Below, piece after piece: positions 7,973 through 16,926 of a DNA stretch of 51,215 nucleotides. The notes beneath the pieces were generated by a model that was not told where the DNA came from, ran no database searches, and was given only the letters and a program-made list of their open reading frames with translations. This stretch comes from Sphaerochaeta sp. (GTDB lineage Bacteria; Spirochaetota; Spirochaetia; Sphaerochaetales; Sphaerochaetaceae): NCBI GenBank assembly GCA_016342655.1, contig JAEINL010000019.1, positions 1-51,215 of the forward strand. Direction: 5' to 3'. Made by a program: the position numbers and the translations under genes. Positions within the stretch are counted from its first letter, which is position 1; every line of letters starts with the position of its first letter.

Positions 7973-9526
7973 TTACTCCCACTCAATCGTCCCGGGAGGC
8001 TTGCTGGTAATGTCGTAGAGCACACGATTGACCCCACTGACCTCGTTGCATATCCTATTGGCTGCACGCTCGAGCACCTCAGGAGGGAAACGGTACCAGT
8101 CTGCTGTCATCGCATCCTCACTGGTTACCGCACGCAAGGAACAGACCTCTTCGTAGGTTCGCTCATCCCCCTGCACCCCGACACTCTTCACAGGGAGCAG
8201 ACAGGCAAGAGCCTGCCAGATTTCATCATAGAGGCCCGCTGAGCGAATCTCTTCGATAAAGATGGCATCGATATCGCGCAGGGTATCCAGACGCTTCTTG
8301 GTGACCTCGCCCACACAACGAACACCAAGGCCAGGACCTGGGAAGGGGTGACGGTTCACCATATCTTCAGGCAAGCCGAGTTCACGTCCAAGCTCGCGTA
8401 CCTCATCCTTGAAGAGTTCGCGAAGAGGCTCAAGAAGGTCCCACTTCAAATCCTCAGGAAGCCCTCCGACATTGTGGTGGCTCTTGATAGTTGCCGAAGG
8501 CCCGCCAGAGGGGCTCTTGCTCTCAATGACATCTGGATAGAGGGTGCCTTGCGCCAGAAAAGAGATTTCCCCAGCACTGCGGGCGGCCTCGTAGAAGGTA
8601 TCGACAAACACCTTGCCGATAATCTTGCGCTTAGCCTCGGGCTCTGTGATCCCCGCAAGGGCAGAGAGGAATGCATCCTGGGCATCAGCATACTGTAGCC
8701 TGATCTTATAGGAATCCCTGAAGACCTTCTGCACCCTCTCGGCCTCACCCTTGCGTAGCATGCCGTTGTTTACAAAGACACATACCAGTTGGTCACCGAT
8801 AGCCTGATGGATGAGCACTGCAGCCACAGCTGAGTCTACCCCACCAGAAAGGCCGCAAAGCACCTGCTTGTCCCCTACCTTCTTTCGGATATCCTCGATG
8901 GCAGTCGACACAAACGACCCCATATCCCAATCAGGGGCGGCTTTACAGATCTTCAGGACAAAGTTGGAGAGCAAGTGTGTACCTTCAGACGTGTGGACCA
9001 CTTCGGGATGGAACTGCACCCCATAGAACTGCTTCTCATCATTTTCCAGGACCGTAAACTCACAGTTCTTTGTCCTGCCTGTCTGCCTGAACCCCTCTGC
9101 TACTGAGGAGACAGAGTCACCGTGGCTCATCCAAAGCTTGGATCCGGCAGAAATCCCTTGTAGCAATGCGGATGTGCTGTCAACAGTCTCGAGTTCTGCA
9201 ATACCATACTCACGCTTGTCAGGGCGCTGTACACAACCACCGTTCTGGACACTCATGACCTGCAGGCCATAACAGATACCCAGGATGGGGATGCCCAAGG
9301 AGTAGATCGCTTCATCAGGTCGGGGGGAGCCAGAGCCACTCACACTGGAGGGCCCTCCTGAGAAGATGATACCCTTGATCTGCATCTTCCTAAGGTCTTC
9401 GGCACTGGTCGTATAGGGGACTATCTGGGAGTAGACGTGCATTTCACGCACTCTTCTTGCTATAAGCTGACTATATTGGGCACCAAAATCGAGTACTACG
9501 ATGGTGTCGTGAGAGAACTGTTGCAT
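7973..9526 (-). CDS. guaA: GMP synthase (glutamine-hydrolysing)
   Basis: It converts XMP to GMP using ATP and glutamine, the last step of GMP synthesis. The 517-residue length is standard. The N-terminal class I glutamine amidotransferase has the nucleophile in GICYGLQ (Cys85) and the histidine/glutamate of FHPEV near 170. The ATP-pyrophosphatase domain has the PP-loop LSGGVDSAVAA near 225. The C-terminal dimerisation domain ends in PPGTIEWE, the usual GuaA ending. The start at 9526 has AGGAG 6 bases upstream. It appears to be a single-gene transcript. Confidence 0.98.
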   Translation of the reverse strand: MQQFSHDTIVVLDFGAQYSQLIARRVREMHVYSQIVPYTTSAEDLRKMQIKGIIFSGGPSSVSGSGSPRPDEAIYSLGIPILGICYGLQVMSVQNGGCVQRPDKREYGIAELETVDSTSALLQGISAGSKLWMSHGDSVSSVAEGFRQTGRTKNCEFTVLENDEKQFYGVQFHPEVVHTSEGTHLLSNFVLKICKAAPDWDMGSFVSTAIEDIRKKVGDKQVLCGLSGGVDSAVAAVLIHQAIGDQLVCVFVNNGMLRKGEAERVQKVFRDSYKIRLQYADAQDAFLSALAGITEPEAKRKIIGKVFVDTFYEAARSAGEISFLAQGTLYPDVIESKSPSGGPSATIKSHHNVGGLPEDLKWDLLEPLRELFKDEVRELGRELGLPEDMVNRHPFPGPGLGVRCVGEVTKKRLDTLRDIDAIFIEEIRSAGLYDEIWQALACLLPVKSVGVQGDERTYEEVCSLRAVTSEDAMTADWYRFPPEVLERAANRICNEVSGVNRVLYDITSKPPGTIEWE

Positions 9527-9557
9527 GAGATGCTCCTACGGGTTCTGGTTAGATGAA

Positions 9558-9578
9558 AGTATACCGAAAACTGTTTTC
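9558..9578 (-). promoter_or_regulatory. Likely -10 region of guaA with short dyad
   Basis: On the minus strand TATACT (9558-9563) lies 32 bases before the guaA start, preceded by the dyad GAAAACaGTTTTC (9566-9578). No good -35 box was seen. The dyad could be an operator or the end signal of the preceding operon. Confidence 0.4.
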
Positions 9579-9583
9579 TGATG

Positions 9584-10105
9584 CTACCAAGCAAGGGAAC
9601 TAACTGGTGGATAGGCACGTTTGACAGCAGCTGCCAAAGCAAGGCCTAGGACAACACCAACACCACTTTGCACAAGATTCCAAGGAATTTCAGCAGCCGC
9701 TACCGATACGCCACTGATAAAGAGTGCTGAAAGGGCAAAATAGCCTAGGGAAACTGTGGCCATGCAGACAATGCCGGCAAGGATCTTAGTGACAAAGGGA
9801 ATTGTTATCGAACTCTTTTGCCGCACTATCAAGGCTACCAACAAACCCTCAAGCCCATGTACCACAAACGAGATGGGCGCCCACTGGGCATAGCCACTGA
9901 ACAGGTCAGCCAAGGCTGTTCCAAGGCCTGCAGCAATGAAGGCAGACCAAGGCCCGAACGTGAAGGCGATAAAGCAGATGGCAACATCACAGAGGTTGAT
10001 ATAGCCCTTTGCTGTGGGAATACGCACTATCATAGTGAACACGACAACAACTGCTGTAAGGACAGCAACAACCGCGACCTTCAGCGCATTACGATTTTTT
10101 TCCAT
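9584..10105 (-). CDS. ECF transporter substrate-binding (S) component
   Basis: This is a small integral membrane protein (173 residues from ATG 10105) that should bind a vitamin or its precursor and hand it to the ECF module encoded just upstream. It has about five or six hydrophobic segments, with the sequence PTAKGYINLCDVAICFIAF and a following glycine-rich stretch (FGPWSAFIAAGLGTALADL) typical of the COG4720-like S components. Relatives carry hydroxymethylpyrimidine, pyridoxine or similar compounds. The substrate here is not assigned, and no TPP or other riboswitch was recognised. ATG 10105 gives a 10-base spacing from AGGAG; ATG 10114 would be too close. It is the last gene of the run. 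Confidence 0.8.
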   Translation of the reverse strand: MEKNRNALKVAVVAVLTAVVVVFTMIVRIPTAKGYINLCDVAICFIAFTFGPWSAFIAAGLGTALADLFSGYAQWAPISFVVHGLEGLLVALIVRQKSSITIPFVTKILAGIVCMATVSLGYFALSALFISGVSVAAAEIPWNLVQSGVGVVLGLALAAAVKRAYPPVSSLAW

Positions 10106-10119
10106 GGTAAGCATTTCTC

Positions 10120-10893
10120 CTATCGGACTCTGAACATGAACCACAAGACTACAGGTATACTAAAAGAAATGACAGAATCGGTAAAGACATGTCGGTACGA
10201 ATCCAACGAGTGATAGCTTGTTCTTTTCTCACTTCTGCCGAAGCCCCGTTGCTCCAGGCTCATCGCAAGGTACGGGATGGAACGCAAAGCCACCACCAGG
10301 GCACTGGTAAGGGTGGGCAGGAGGTCTCGCAACCGTTTGAAAATGGAGCGTTTCTTCTCCAAATCTCCCCCCTCTCGCAGACGATGGCTCTCCATAATCT
10401 GGGTAAAGCTGTCAGCAATAAAAGGGATATAGGTAAAGGATAAGGTAATCACCAGCGAGGCCTTATAGGGAAGACGATACCAGCGCAGTGCAAGCATCAC
10501 TTCAGTCATGGGTGTGGTTGCAAACAGCAGGGTGCAAGCGTATGTGATTCCGATGAAGCGCCCCCCCAGCCTTGCGGCTTGCAGGGCGCCTTCCTGTGTT
10601 ATGAGCGTAAATGACCCGACTGTGATAAGGCTCTGGCCAAGACGAACATTGAAGGGCATGAACAGAACCATGAATACAAGCATGGGCAAGATGGATCTGA
10701 AAGTCTTTGCAGTGTGGCTCAAGCCGGTGTTCACGCTACCCACAAGGATAAGCAACACCACCGTTACAGAGAGTCCTTCCAGCGTAACGGGGAGGAACAG
10801 CCAGATGCATATGAGCAACATGGACATGATCTTGGCCCTCGGGTCCATACGGTAGAGAAAGCCATTGCCTGCAACAAAGGTGTTCGTTGTCAT
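10120..10893 (-). CDS. ecfT: ECF transporter transmembrane protein EcfT (CbiQ family)
   Basis: This is the scaffold membrane protein that couples the ATPases to the S component. It has 257 residues with several hydrophobic segments. The two coupling-helix motifs are recognisable as ESHRLREGG and SLEQRGFG, in the position of the family's A-R-G motifs. The start overlaps the end of the fused ATPase gene by 4 bases, and the S component follows within 14 bases. This arrangement suggests a dedicated (group I) ECF transporter, not a shared module. Confidence 0.87.
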   Translation of the reverse strand: MTTNTFVAGNGFLYRMDPRAKIMSMLLICIWLFLPVTLEGLSVTVVLLILVGSVNTGLSHTAKTFRSILPMLVFMVLFMPFNVRLGQSLITVGSFTLITQEGALQAARLGGRFIGITYACTLLFATTPMTEVMLALRWYRLPYKASLVITLSFTYIPFIADSFTQIMESHRLREGGDLEKKRSIFKRLRDLLPTLTSALVVALRSIPYLAMSLEQRGFGRSEKRTSYHSLDSYRHVFTDSVISFSIPVVLWFMFRVR

Positions 10894-12338
10894 GCTTCCT
10901 CCAGGATACCTGCCTCGATGGCATAGGTGGTCTCACTGACAAGAGAAGCAAACGCACGGTCATGAGTGATGAGCAGGATTCCAGCCCCATTACGCCGCAA
11001 TAGGGCTATGATGGAGAGGGAAACCGTATAGGTGAGGGCGTTGTCCAGTTCATCGAGAATATAGAAAGGACGGTCAAGAAGATAATAGACCGCTGCCTGC
11101 AAAGCCTTTCTGAGGGGGTAGCTCATTGTTGAGGGAGTCTCTTCGGGGTCAAGACCGAAGAGGGAGGCACACTCGCTGACCATCACCTGTACCTGTCCGT
11201 CACTGAGGTCCTTGCGCCTCTTCAACGACCATGACAGCTCTTCCCTGACAGTAGGCAGGAATATCTGCAGGTCAGGATTCTGGAACAGGTAGCCGACACT
11301 GCGGTTCAGCCCTTTTTGGCCCATCAGTTTCCCATCGAGACTAAATGTCCCTGTTTTGGGCTCATCGAGCCCACACAGCAACCGGCTGAAGGTACTTTTG
11401 CCACTGCCGTTCGGCCCCACCAGAGTAACAAGATTCCCGCTGTGGATATGAAACGAAGGTACTGACAGCCTGAAGGGTTTAGCCTCCAACGTACTGACTC
11501 GGGTTCGCACTGCCATCAGGGAGGAGCAGGAAAGGGTATGCCCTGCCGTTGTAGGAAGCTTCTGACCCTTCAGAGGGTTGGGAAGCTCATCCCCACAGAG
11601 GACAGAGAAAGCTTGGAGGATCTCGTCCTTCTCACCAAAACGGACTTTGCCGTTTTCCAGAAGGGCAAACCGGTCAAAGATTTCTTCAAACTGTTCCAGA
11701 TACCGCGAAGCAAGCACCAGTGTGGTCTGCTCCCCTTCTCTGATCAAGGTGGTGAGGTAATCACGCCAAGAACGATCGAGGTCATCAAAGGATTCGTCCA
11801 ACACCCAAAGATGGGGATTGAGCGCTTGCTGGACAGCAAGCAGTACCCGCTTACGTTCCCCACCGCTCAACTCCTGTTGGCTTGAGGAGCGCAAAGGCAT
11901 TAGCCCCCAATTGGTGAGGACAGAATCGACACGCCTTATGATTTCCTCACGCTTAAGGCCTAAGTTTTCCAAAGGGAAGGCAATCTCATCCTCAACAGAG
12001 AGGGCGACAAACTGTTCCTGGGGATTTTGGGAGACGTAGCCACAGTCGAGCAGCAACTCCCAAGGCTCACACTCAGAAAGGTCCTTTTCACAAACATGGA
12101 CACTGCCTTTCAAAACACCCGGAAGGTACTTGGGACAGAGACCGCTTATGATGCGAGCCAACGTACTTTTGCCTGTATCAAAGGGAGCGAGCAAGAGTGT
12201 CTTGCTCTTGTGCTCCAGACAGAGGTCCAAGCCAGTAAGGACCGGGGAGTTCTCCTCTTTTTTCCATGACTGATAGGTAAAACAAAGGCCCCTGACCTCA
12301 AGACAGGGTTCTTTGTCGCCCTTAGTTAGGTAGTTCAT
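10890..12338 (-). CDS. Fused double ATPase of the ECF transporter (EcfA-EcfA')
   Basis: Two ABC ATPase domains lie in one 482-residue chain, as in YkoD-type proteins. Domain 1 has an odd Walker A APFDTGKST (51-59, Ala for the first Gly), Q-loop Gln104, an intact signature LSGGE (157-161) and Walker B LWVLDE (177-182). At the switch-histidine position it has LASRY, i.e. Arg212 instead of His. Domain 2 has an intact Walker A GPNGSGKST (308-316), Q-loop Gln353, a lost signature (MSYPL, 405-409, for LSGGQ), Walker B ILDE and an intact switch LITHD (His459). One composite site is therefore canonical and the other degenerate. It overlaps plsC by 17 bases and ecfT by 4. Confidence 0.92.
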   Translation of the reverse strand: MNYLTKGDKEPCLEVRGLCFTYQSWKKEENSPVLTGLDLCLEHKSKTLLLAPFDTGKSTLARIISGLCPKYLPGVLKGSVHVCEKDLSECEPWELLLDCGYVSQNPQEQFVALSVEDEIAFPLENLGLKREEIIRRVDSVLTNWGLMPLRSSSQQELSGGERKRVLLAVQQALNPHLWVLDESFDDLDRSWRDYLTTLIREGEQTTLVLASRYLEQFEEIFDRFALLENGKVRFGEKDEILQAFSVLCGDELPNPLKGQKLPTTAGHTLSCSSLMAVRTRVSTLEAKPFRLSVPSFHIHSGNLVTLVGPNGSGKSTFSRLLCGLDEPKTGTFSLDGKLMGQKGLNRSVGYLFQNPDLQIFLPTVREELSWSLKRRKDLSDGQVQVMVSECASLFGLDPEETPSTMSYPLRKALQAAVYYLLDRPFYILDELDNALTYTVSLSIIALLRRNGAGILLITHDRAFASLVSETTYAIEAGILEEA

Positions 12339-13056
12339 CGAACCGTTTCTTCACCTCACCATACACCCATTCATGCAACGTCGCAATCTCCTCCTTGGAG
12401 AGGGAAGCGGTGGGGATGGGCTTCCCAATGGAGAGGTAGGCATGTACACGCCTAAAATTTGTTATGCCCTCAAACCCATCACGTAGGCCTTTAATGGTAA
12501 TGGGAACGATGATGGCCTTCGAACGGGTAGCCAGTTTGAGGCTACCATTCTTCAACTCACCGATGGTGTCAACCTTGCTACGGGTACCTTCAGGGAAGAT
12601 GAGCATCGGTTTCCCTTCCTTGAGCTTCTGCACGCCTTTGAGTATTGCCTTCACTGTATCATGGGGACTGTTCCGTTCGATGAACACACAACCCAAGGCA
12701 TAGCACCAGAGGTTGATAAAGGGCATCCTCTTTAGCTCAGCCTTTGCAAAGACACTAGCCCAGAGCTTTGCAGGCCCGACGAAAGCGAGGATGTCGAGCA
12801 TACTCTGGTGGTTAGCCATATAGCAGATGGGTGCCTCTGTGGGCAGATTCTCTTCTCCATCGATGTGCATCGTAACACCAAGGGCGAAGAGCGAGCAATT
12901 GCTGATAAGCCGGGCACAAAGCTCAAGCCAACGGTTGGCTGACTTCTTAGCCCTAAACAGCAACAACAGAGCTGCAGGGATGAATGCATAGACTGGTGAT
13001 AGCACAATCAGGGGGACGGCCAATAGACAAGCCACCGCTATTCGTATCTTTCTCAT
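12322..13056 (-). CDS. plsC: 1-acyl-sn-glycerol-3-phosphate acyltransferase
   Basis: It transfers a second acyl chain to lysophosphatidic acid, giving phosphatidic acid for membrane lipids. The protein has 244 residues. An N-terminal hydrophobic stretch (to about 35) anchors it. The catalytic H-x4-D is in NHQSMLD (His83, Asp88), and the phosphate-binding motif FPEGTRS is at 154-160. The gene lies 14 bases after the ABC exporter and overlaps the start of the ECF ATPase, so it is in the middle of the minus-strand run. Confidence 0.95.
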   Translation of the reverse strand: MRKIRIAVACLLAVPLIVLSPVYAFIPAALLLLFRAKKSANRWLELCARLISNCSLFALGVTMHIDGEENLPTEAPICYMANHQSMLDILAFVGPAKLWASVFAKAELKRMPFINLWCYALGCVFIERNSPHDTVKAILKGVQKLKEGKPMLIFPEGTRSKVDTIGELKNGSLKLATRSKAIIVPITIKGLRDGFEGITNFRRVHAYLSIGKPIPTASLSKEEIATLHEWVYGEVKKRFDELPN

Positions 13057-13070
13057 AGCATTCCCTCCTC

Positions 13071-14789
13071 TCAGGAAAAATCCTGCTTGCTGTATAATTT
13101 AGCATACTGGCCATTCTGAGCCAACAGTTCATCATGTTTTCCCTGTTCGATGAGCTTGCCATCATCCAGTACAAAAATACAGTCAGCATTCTTTACCGTA
13201 GTGAGGCGGTGAGCAATGACAATTGCAGTCCGCCCAGAGGACAGACGGACAAAAGCCTCGCTGATAAGCTCTTCGCTTTCGGAATCGAGGCTACTGGTGG
13301 CCTCATCAAAGATGAGGATGGGAGGGTTCTTCAAAAATACCCTCGCAATGGAAATGCGCTGTTTCTGCCCGCCAGAGAGCAGAGTCCCTCGCTCTCCCAC
13401 CTCGGTATCGATACCTAGGGGGAGACTACGTACAAAGGTACCTAGGTTGGCAGCATCGAGTGCTGCCCACATTTCCTCTTCAGACGCATCGACCTTACCG
13501 AAACGAAGATTCTCCCGGATGGAAGTATCAAAGAGAAACACATTCTGCTGGACAAACCCGATATTCTTGTGTAACGATCGCTGCGTAACCTGCGAGACAT
13601 CCTGTCCATCGATGATGATGCTTCCCTGTTCTGATTCATAAAAACGGGGGATAAGCGAGGCAAAGGTACTTTTTCCCGCACCAGATTCACCTACCAACGC
13701 GACGGTCGTACTGCCGTGTATCAAAAGGTTCAAATCCTTGAGGATAGTCTCGGTAGAAGACTCATACTGGAAGGTGACATGGTCAAATCGGATATTCCCC
13801 TCAGTAATCTGCAAGTCCGAGGCATCACGCTTGTCCACAATGGAGGGACTCTCATCCATGACCTGAACAAATCTCTCGAAGCTTGCCATACCTTGCTGCA
13901 ACTGTTCGGTAAAGTTAATCAGGCGGTCGATGGGAGGAAGGACGACACCAACATAAAGGATGAAGGTGACCAGGTCGTAAGCTTGTACAGATCCGCGCAT
14001 GATCAGAAGAGCACCACCGGCGATGGTACAAAAGTAATAGAGCTCCCTAAAGAGCCCGATAATGGAGTGGTAGCTGCCCATGACCTTGTACTGTTCGGTC
14101 TTGCTGTCGCGCAAGACGTTATTCACGTCGTTGAACTTCTCCTCCTGAAACGCTTCACGGCCAAAACTCTTTACCTCCCTGATTCCCATCAAGGAGTTCT
14201 CCACATTGCTGTTCACATCTGCGACTGTGGAGCGGACCCTGCGGAAGGTAGCGCGCATCTTCAGACCGTAATACATGCCATAGGCAACCATGAACGGCAG
14301 GGGGATGAGGGATATCAGCGAGAGGCTGACACTGTAGGAGAACATGACGATGTACGACCCTACAATGGTTGCCACGCTGATGATAAGGTCCTCAGGACCA
14401 TGGTGGGCCATCTCAGTAATCTGAAAGAGGTCATTGGTGATGCGGCTCATCATATGCCCGGTCTTGGTCCTGTCAAAATACCCAAAAGAGAGTTTTTGCA
14501 GATGGGCAAACAGTTCGCTACGCATGTCCGTCTCCATCTTCACACCCAGGATATGTCCCCACGTCATGCGAATATACTGGCATATGGCCTGAAGCACATA
14601 TATGGCAAGCATCACAGCAAAGATGATAAGGATTGCCTGCAGATTCTTATCGGGAATCTCGGTCTTCAGCAACTGCCGGGTCAAGGATGGAAAGATGATG
14701 GACAGGATGGAGGCAAATATTGCTACCCCCATATCGAGAAAAAACAGGGCTTTATACGGCCGATAATAGGATATGAAACGTCTGAGCAT
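13071..14789 (-). CDS. ABC exporter, fused membrane and ATPase domains (MsbA-like)
   Basis: This is a half-transporter of 572 residues that should dimerise in the inner membrane to export lipids, drugs or peptides. A six-helix membrane domain (about 1-310) is followed by an ATPase with Walker A GESGAGKST, Q-loop FVQQNVF, signature LSGGQKQRISIARV, Walker B ILIFDEATSSLD and switch AHRL. ATG 14789 is chosen because the longer frame would overlap the upstream helicase gene and lacks a ribosome site. ATG 14789 lies 1 base past the helicase stop codon. PlsC follows, so a lipid substrate is plausible, but that is inference from context only. Confidence 0.9.
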   Translation of the reverse strand: MLRRFISYYRPYKALFFLDMGVAIFASILSIIFPSLTRQLLKTEIPDKNLQAILIIFAVMLAIYVLQAICQYIRMTWGHILGVKMETDMRSELFAHLQKLSFGYFDRTKTGHMMSRITNDLFQITEMAHHGPEDLIISVATIVGSYIVMFSYSVSLSLISLIPLPFMVAYGMYYGLKMRATFRRVRSTVADVNSNVENSLMGIREVKSFGREAFQEEKFNDVNNVLRDSKTEQYKVMGSYHSIIGLFRELYYFCTIAGGALLIMRGSVQAYDLVTFILYVGVVLPPIDRLINFTEQLQQGMASFERFVQVMDESPSIVDKRDASDLQITEGNIRFDHVTFQYESSTETILKDLNLLIHGSTTVALVGESGAGKSTFASLIPRFYESEQGSIIIDGQDVSQVTQRSLHKNIGFVQQNVFLFDTSIRENLRFGKVDASEEEMWAALDAANLGTFVRSLPLGIDTEVGERGTLLSGGQKQRISIARVFLKNPPILIFDEATSSLDSESEELISEAFVRLSSGRTAIVIAHRLTTVKNADCIFVLDDGKLIEQGKHDELLAQNGQYAKLYSKQDFS

Positions 14790-14790
14790 A

Positions 14791-16548
14791 TTACTTCTTT
14801 TTCCTAAACAATCTCGCAAAGAATCCGCTCTTGCCTTCCTCCTGCCTTACGACAGGTTCGGATACGGGAGCTTTGGTCCTAGGTGGCAAATTCTTTTTGG
14901 GTTCATAGGTACGTGCAGGTTTTCTCTGTTCGTCTTTCCTGGGTTCGCTCTTCCGGGGTTCGTCTTTTCTGCCTTGGCTGTTTCTGCTCTCAACTCTAGG
15001 CTGAGAAGGTCTGTTTGGCGCACTCTTGGCGGGTGCTCCATTCTCATTGGAAAACTGTTGCTTATAGTAAGACATTCGCTCTTCCAAAGAAAGCTTCTGG
15101 ATCTCTGCGTAGCTCCTTGAGCCGCTTCTGCGTCCTGCATGCTCAGCCGCACTTGGCCTTCTCTGCGGTTGGGAACCGCTTCTTGGTGTTGGTGCAGGTC
15201 TTGTCCCTTGGGCTGCACGTGGAGGACGTGGGGAGCTGTCCCTTCGGCCTTGTGTTCCCTCACGACGAGGGGCAGGCCCTCTTCTTGCTACTCCAGGAGC
15301 AGGTCGTTTACCACGGCCCCGAGACCCACCAGAAGAAGGAGAACGCGAATACTCATCATTGCGAACAAGATCGCGGAAGGAATACTTGGAGCTCTTGTCC
15401 TCAACCTCAGGCAGTTCGCCCTCAGCTGGCCAGATTACAGGAATCTTCATGTTGATGAAGTTCTCAATCGGCTCAAGGCCGAATACATACTCTTCGTCAG
15501 CCAGGGTTATTGATTTGCCACTCTTACCGGCCCTTGCAGTACGCCCGATCCTATGGACGTAACTTTCAAAATCATCAGGTATGTCGTAATTTACTACCAG
15601 TTCAAGGTCGTCGATCTGCAAGCCTCTGGCTGCAACATCGGTTGCAACAAGGAACTTGATCTTCCCTTCCTTCATGCGGTCGATGGTTTCGAGCCGCTTA
15701 GCTTGGGGAAGATCTCCCATAAGGTATTTGGCTGCATACCCGTTGAGTGTAAGGCGTTTGGAGACCTCGATACAACGGGCTTTCGTGTTGGTAAAAACAA
15801 GGCAGTTCTCAGGATTTTCTTTGCTCAACAGCTGAAGCATCAGACCAAACTTGTCTTTTTTTGAGATGTGATAGAGTTCCTGGGTTATGGCCTTCACCGT
15901 CATCTCCTCAGGCTCGACCTCTATCTCTACAGGGTTGTTCATAAACGACCAGGCAAGGTTCTTCACCTTGGTGCCCAAGGTAGCTGAGAACAGCATGGTC
16001 TGCCTCTCTGTGCAGGGGCGCAACAGGCTGAACATATTCTGGATGTCGGGATAAAAGCCCATGTCAAACAGCCTGTCAGCCTCATCAACGACAAAGATGT
16101 CAAAGTTCCTGAAGTCAATCTTATGCATCTTCTGGTAGTCAAGGATTCTTCCGGGGGTACAGACAAAGATGTCACACCCCTCTTCGATGGCCTTGTCCTG
16201 CTTTGCGTACCCCACCCCTCCATAAAAGCATCCTACTGAGAGGCCAGGGATATGCTCAGAGAGCTTGAGGGTATCTTCTTCGATCTGGACGGCAAGCTCC
16301 CGGGTAGGAGCGACAATGAGGGCCTTGGGTTTGTTCTTGCCCTCTTTGACTGCTTGAACAAAATTCTCCAGAATTGTCAGCACATAGACTGCAGTTTTGC
16401 CACTGCCTGTCTTTGATTGGATCATCACATCTTTTTGGGTAAGGCTTACAGGAAGCACACGTTGTTGCACTTCTGTACATTCGGTAAAGCCGGCAGAAGA
16501 GATGCCTTTGAGCAATTGCTCACTTATGGGTAGTTCGGTAAATTTCAT
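14791..16548 (-). CDS. DEAD-box ATP-dependent RNA helicase with basic C-terminal tail
   Basis: This 585-residue RNA helicase of the RhlE/DeaD type probably acts in ribosome assembly or RNA turnover, particularly in the cold. The Q motif FTECTEVQ is at 21-28, motif I SKTGSGKT at 45-52, PTRELAVQ at 81-88, DEAD at 155-158 and SAT at 188-190. Motif VI is HRIGRTARAGKSG near 335. Residues from about 395 to the end form a low-complexity tail rich in Arg, Gly, Ser, Pro and later Lys/Glu (RGKRPAPGVARRGPAPR and similar), typical of RNA-binding extensions. It is the first gene of the long minus-strand run and has an unusually long upstream leader. Confidence 0.94.
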   Translation of the reverse strand: MKFTELPISEQLLKGISSAGFTECTEVQQRVLPVSLTQKDVMIQSKTGSGKTAVYVLTILENFVQAVKEGKNKPKALIVAPTRELAVQIEEDTLKLSEHIPGLSVGCFYGGVGYAKQDKAIEEGCDIFVCTPGRILDYQKMHKIDFRNFDIFVVDEADRLFDMGFYPDIQNMFSLLRPCTERQTMLFSATLGTKVKNLAWSFMNNPVEIEVEPEEMTVKAITQELYHISKKDKFGLMLQLLSKENPENCLVFTNTKARCIEVSKRLTLNGYAAKYLMGDLPQAKRLETIDRMKEGKIKFLVATDVAARGLQIDDLELVVNYDIPDDFESYVHRIGRTARAGKSGKSITLADEEYVFGLEPIENFINMKIPVIWPAEGELPEVEDKSSKYSFRDLVRNDEYSRSPSSGGSRGRGKRPAPGVARRGPAPRREGTQGRRDSSPRPPRAAQGTRPAPTPRSGSQPQRRPSAAEHAGRRSGSRSYAEIQKLSLEERMSYYKQQFSNENGAPAKSAPNRPSQPRVESRNSQGRKDEPRKSEPRKDEQRKPARTYEPKKNLPPRTKAPVSEPVVRQEEGKSGFFARLFRKKK

Positions 16549-16847
16549 GAGTACTATATATCGCCTTTATAAGAATTTGAAAACGCAAGTTTCAGAAGGG
16601 TCAACCAGTGGGGATCCCTATACATAAAGATAGAGCAATTATACACAATTGTCCACCTCCCCTAAGATAGACACCCCAAGCAAAGGCCCCTGAAGGCTTC
16701 TAGGCTCTTACTTCCACTGAAGGGGAGGTTTCTTTCTCTTACCCATCCACGTAGCCTTTCTGGCTTTGCACGTACTCGCAGGAAGAAACCCCTGAGAATA
16801 TGGGTGTACGTACCTCTCTGGGAAGAAAATTCTGCGTCATAATTGTA
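16549..16847 (-). promoter_or_regulatory. Long leader of the helicase operon with alternative helices
   Basis: A -10-like TACAAT (16842-16847) would give a leader of nearly 290 bases. AGGGG and TTTCTT near 16783-16793 can pair with AAGAAA and CCCCT at 16731-16744. The latter can alternatively pair its ACCTCCCCT (16731-16739 on the minus strand) with AGGGGAGGT at 16655-16663. A hairpin AGCCagaaaGGCT lies between. A second, perfect -10 box TATAAT occurs around 16637-16642. No known RNA family was recognised. Leader-mediated control of the helicase is inferred. Confidence 0.4.
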
Positions 16848-16858
16848 GAAAATAATTT

Positions 16859-16911
16859 TTGACAGATTATGCATACTCATGCTACACTATAGGTGCTGAA
16901 ACGTTTTAGCA
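16859..16911 (+). promoter_or_regulatory. Promoter and LacI-type operator before the regulator gene
   Basis: TTGACA (16859-16864) and TACACT (16883-16888) are 18 bases apart. TGCTGAAACGTTTTAGCA (16894-16911) is an almost perfect dyad of the LacI/GalR class with a central AACGTT, covering the predicted start of transcription. A repressor bound here would block its own operon. Confidence 0.75.
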
Positions 16912-16926
16912 AAGGGGATATACCGT

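Noticed and set aside
9584-13056. Vitamin riboswitch (TPP or cobalamin) for the ECF transporter
   Set aside because: The ECF genes lie inside an overlapping operon with no leader of their own, and no conserved riboswitch core was recognised.
16655-16805. 6S RNA, SRP RNA, tmRNA or RNase P RNA in the helicase-lacI gap
   Set aside because: None of the conserved core sequences of these RNAs is visible; only generic pairing is seen, so it is reported as a leader.
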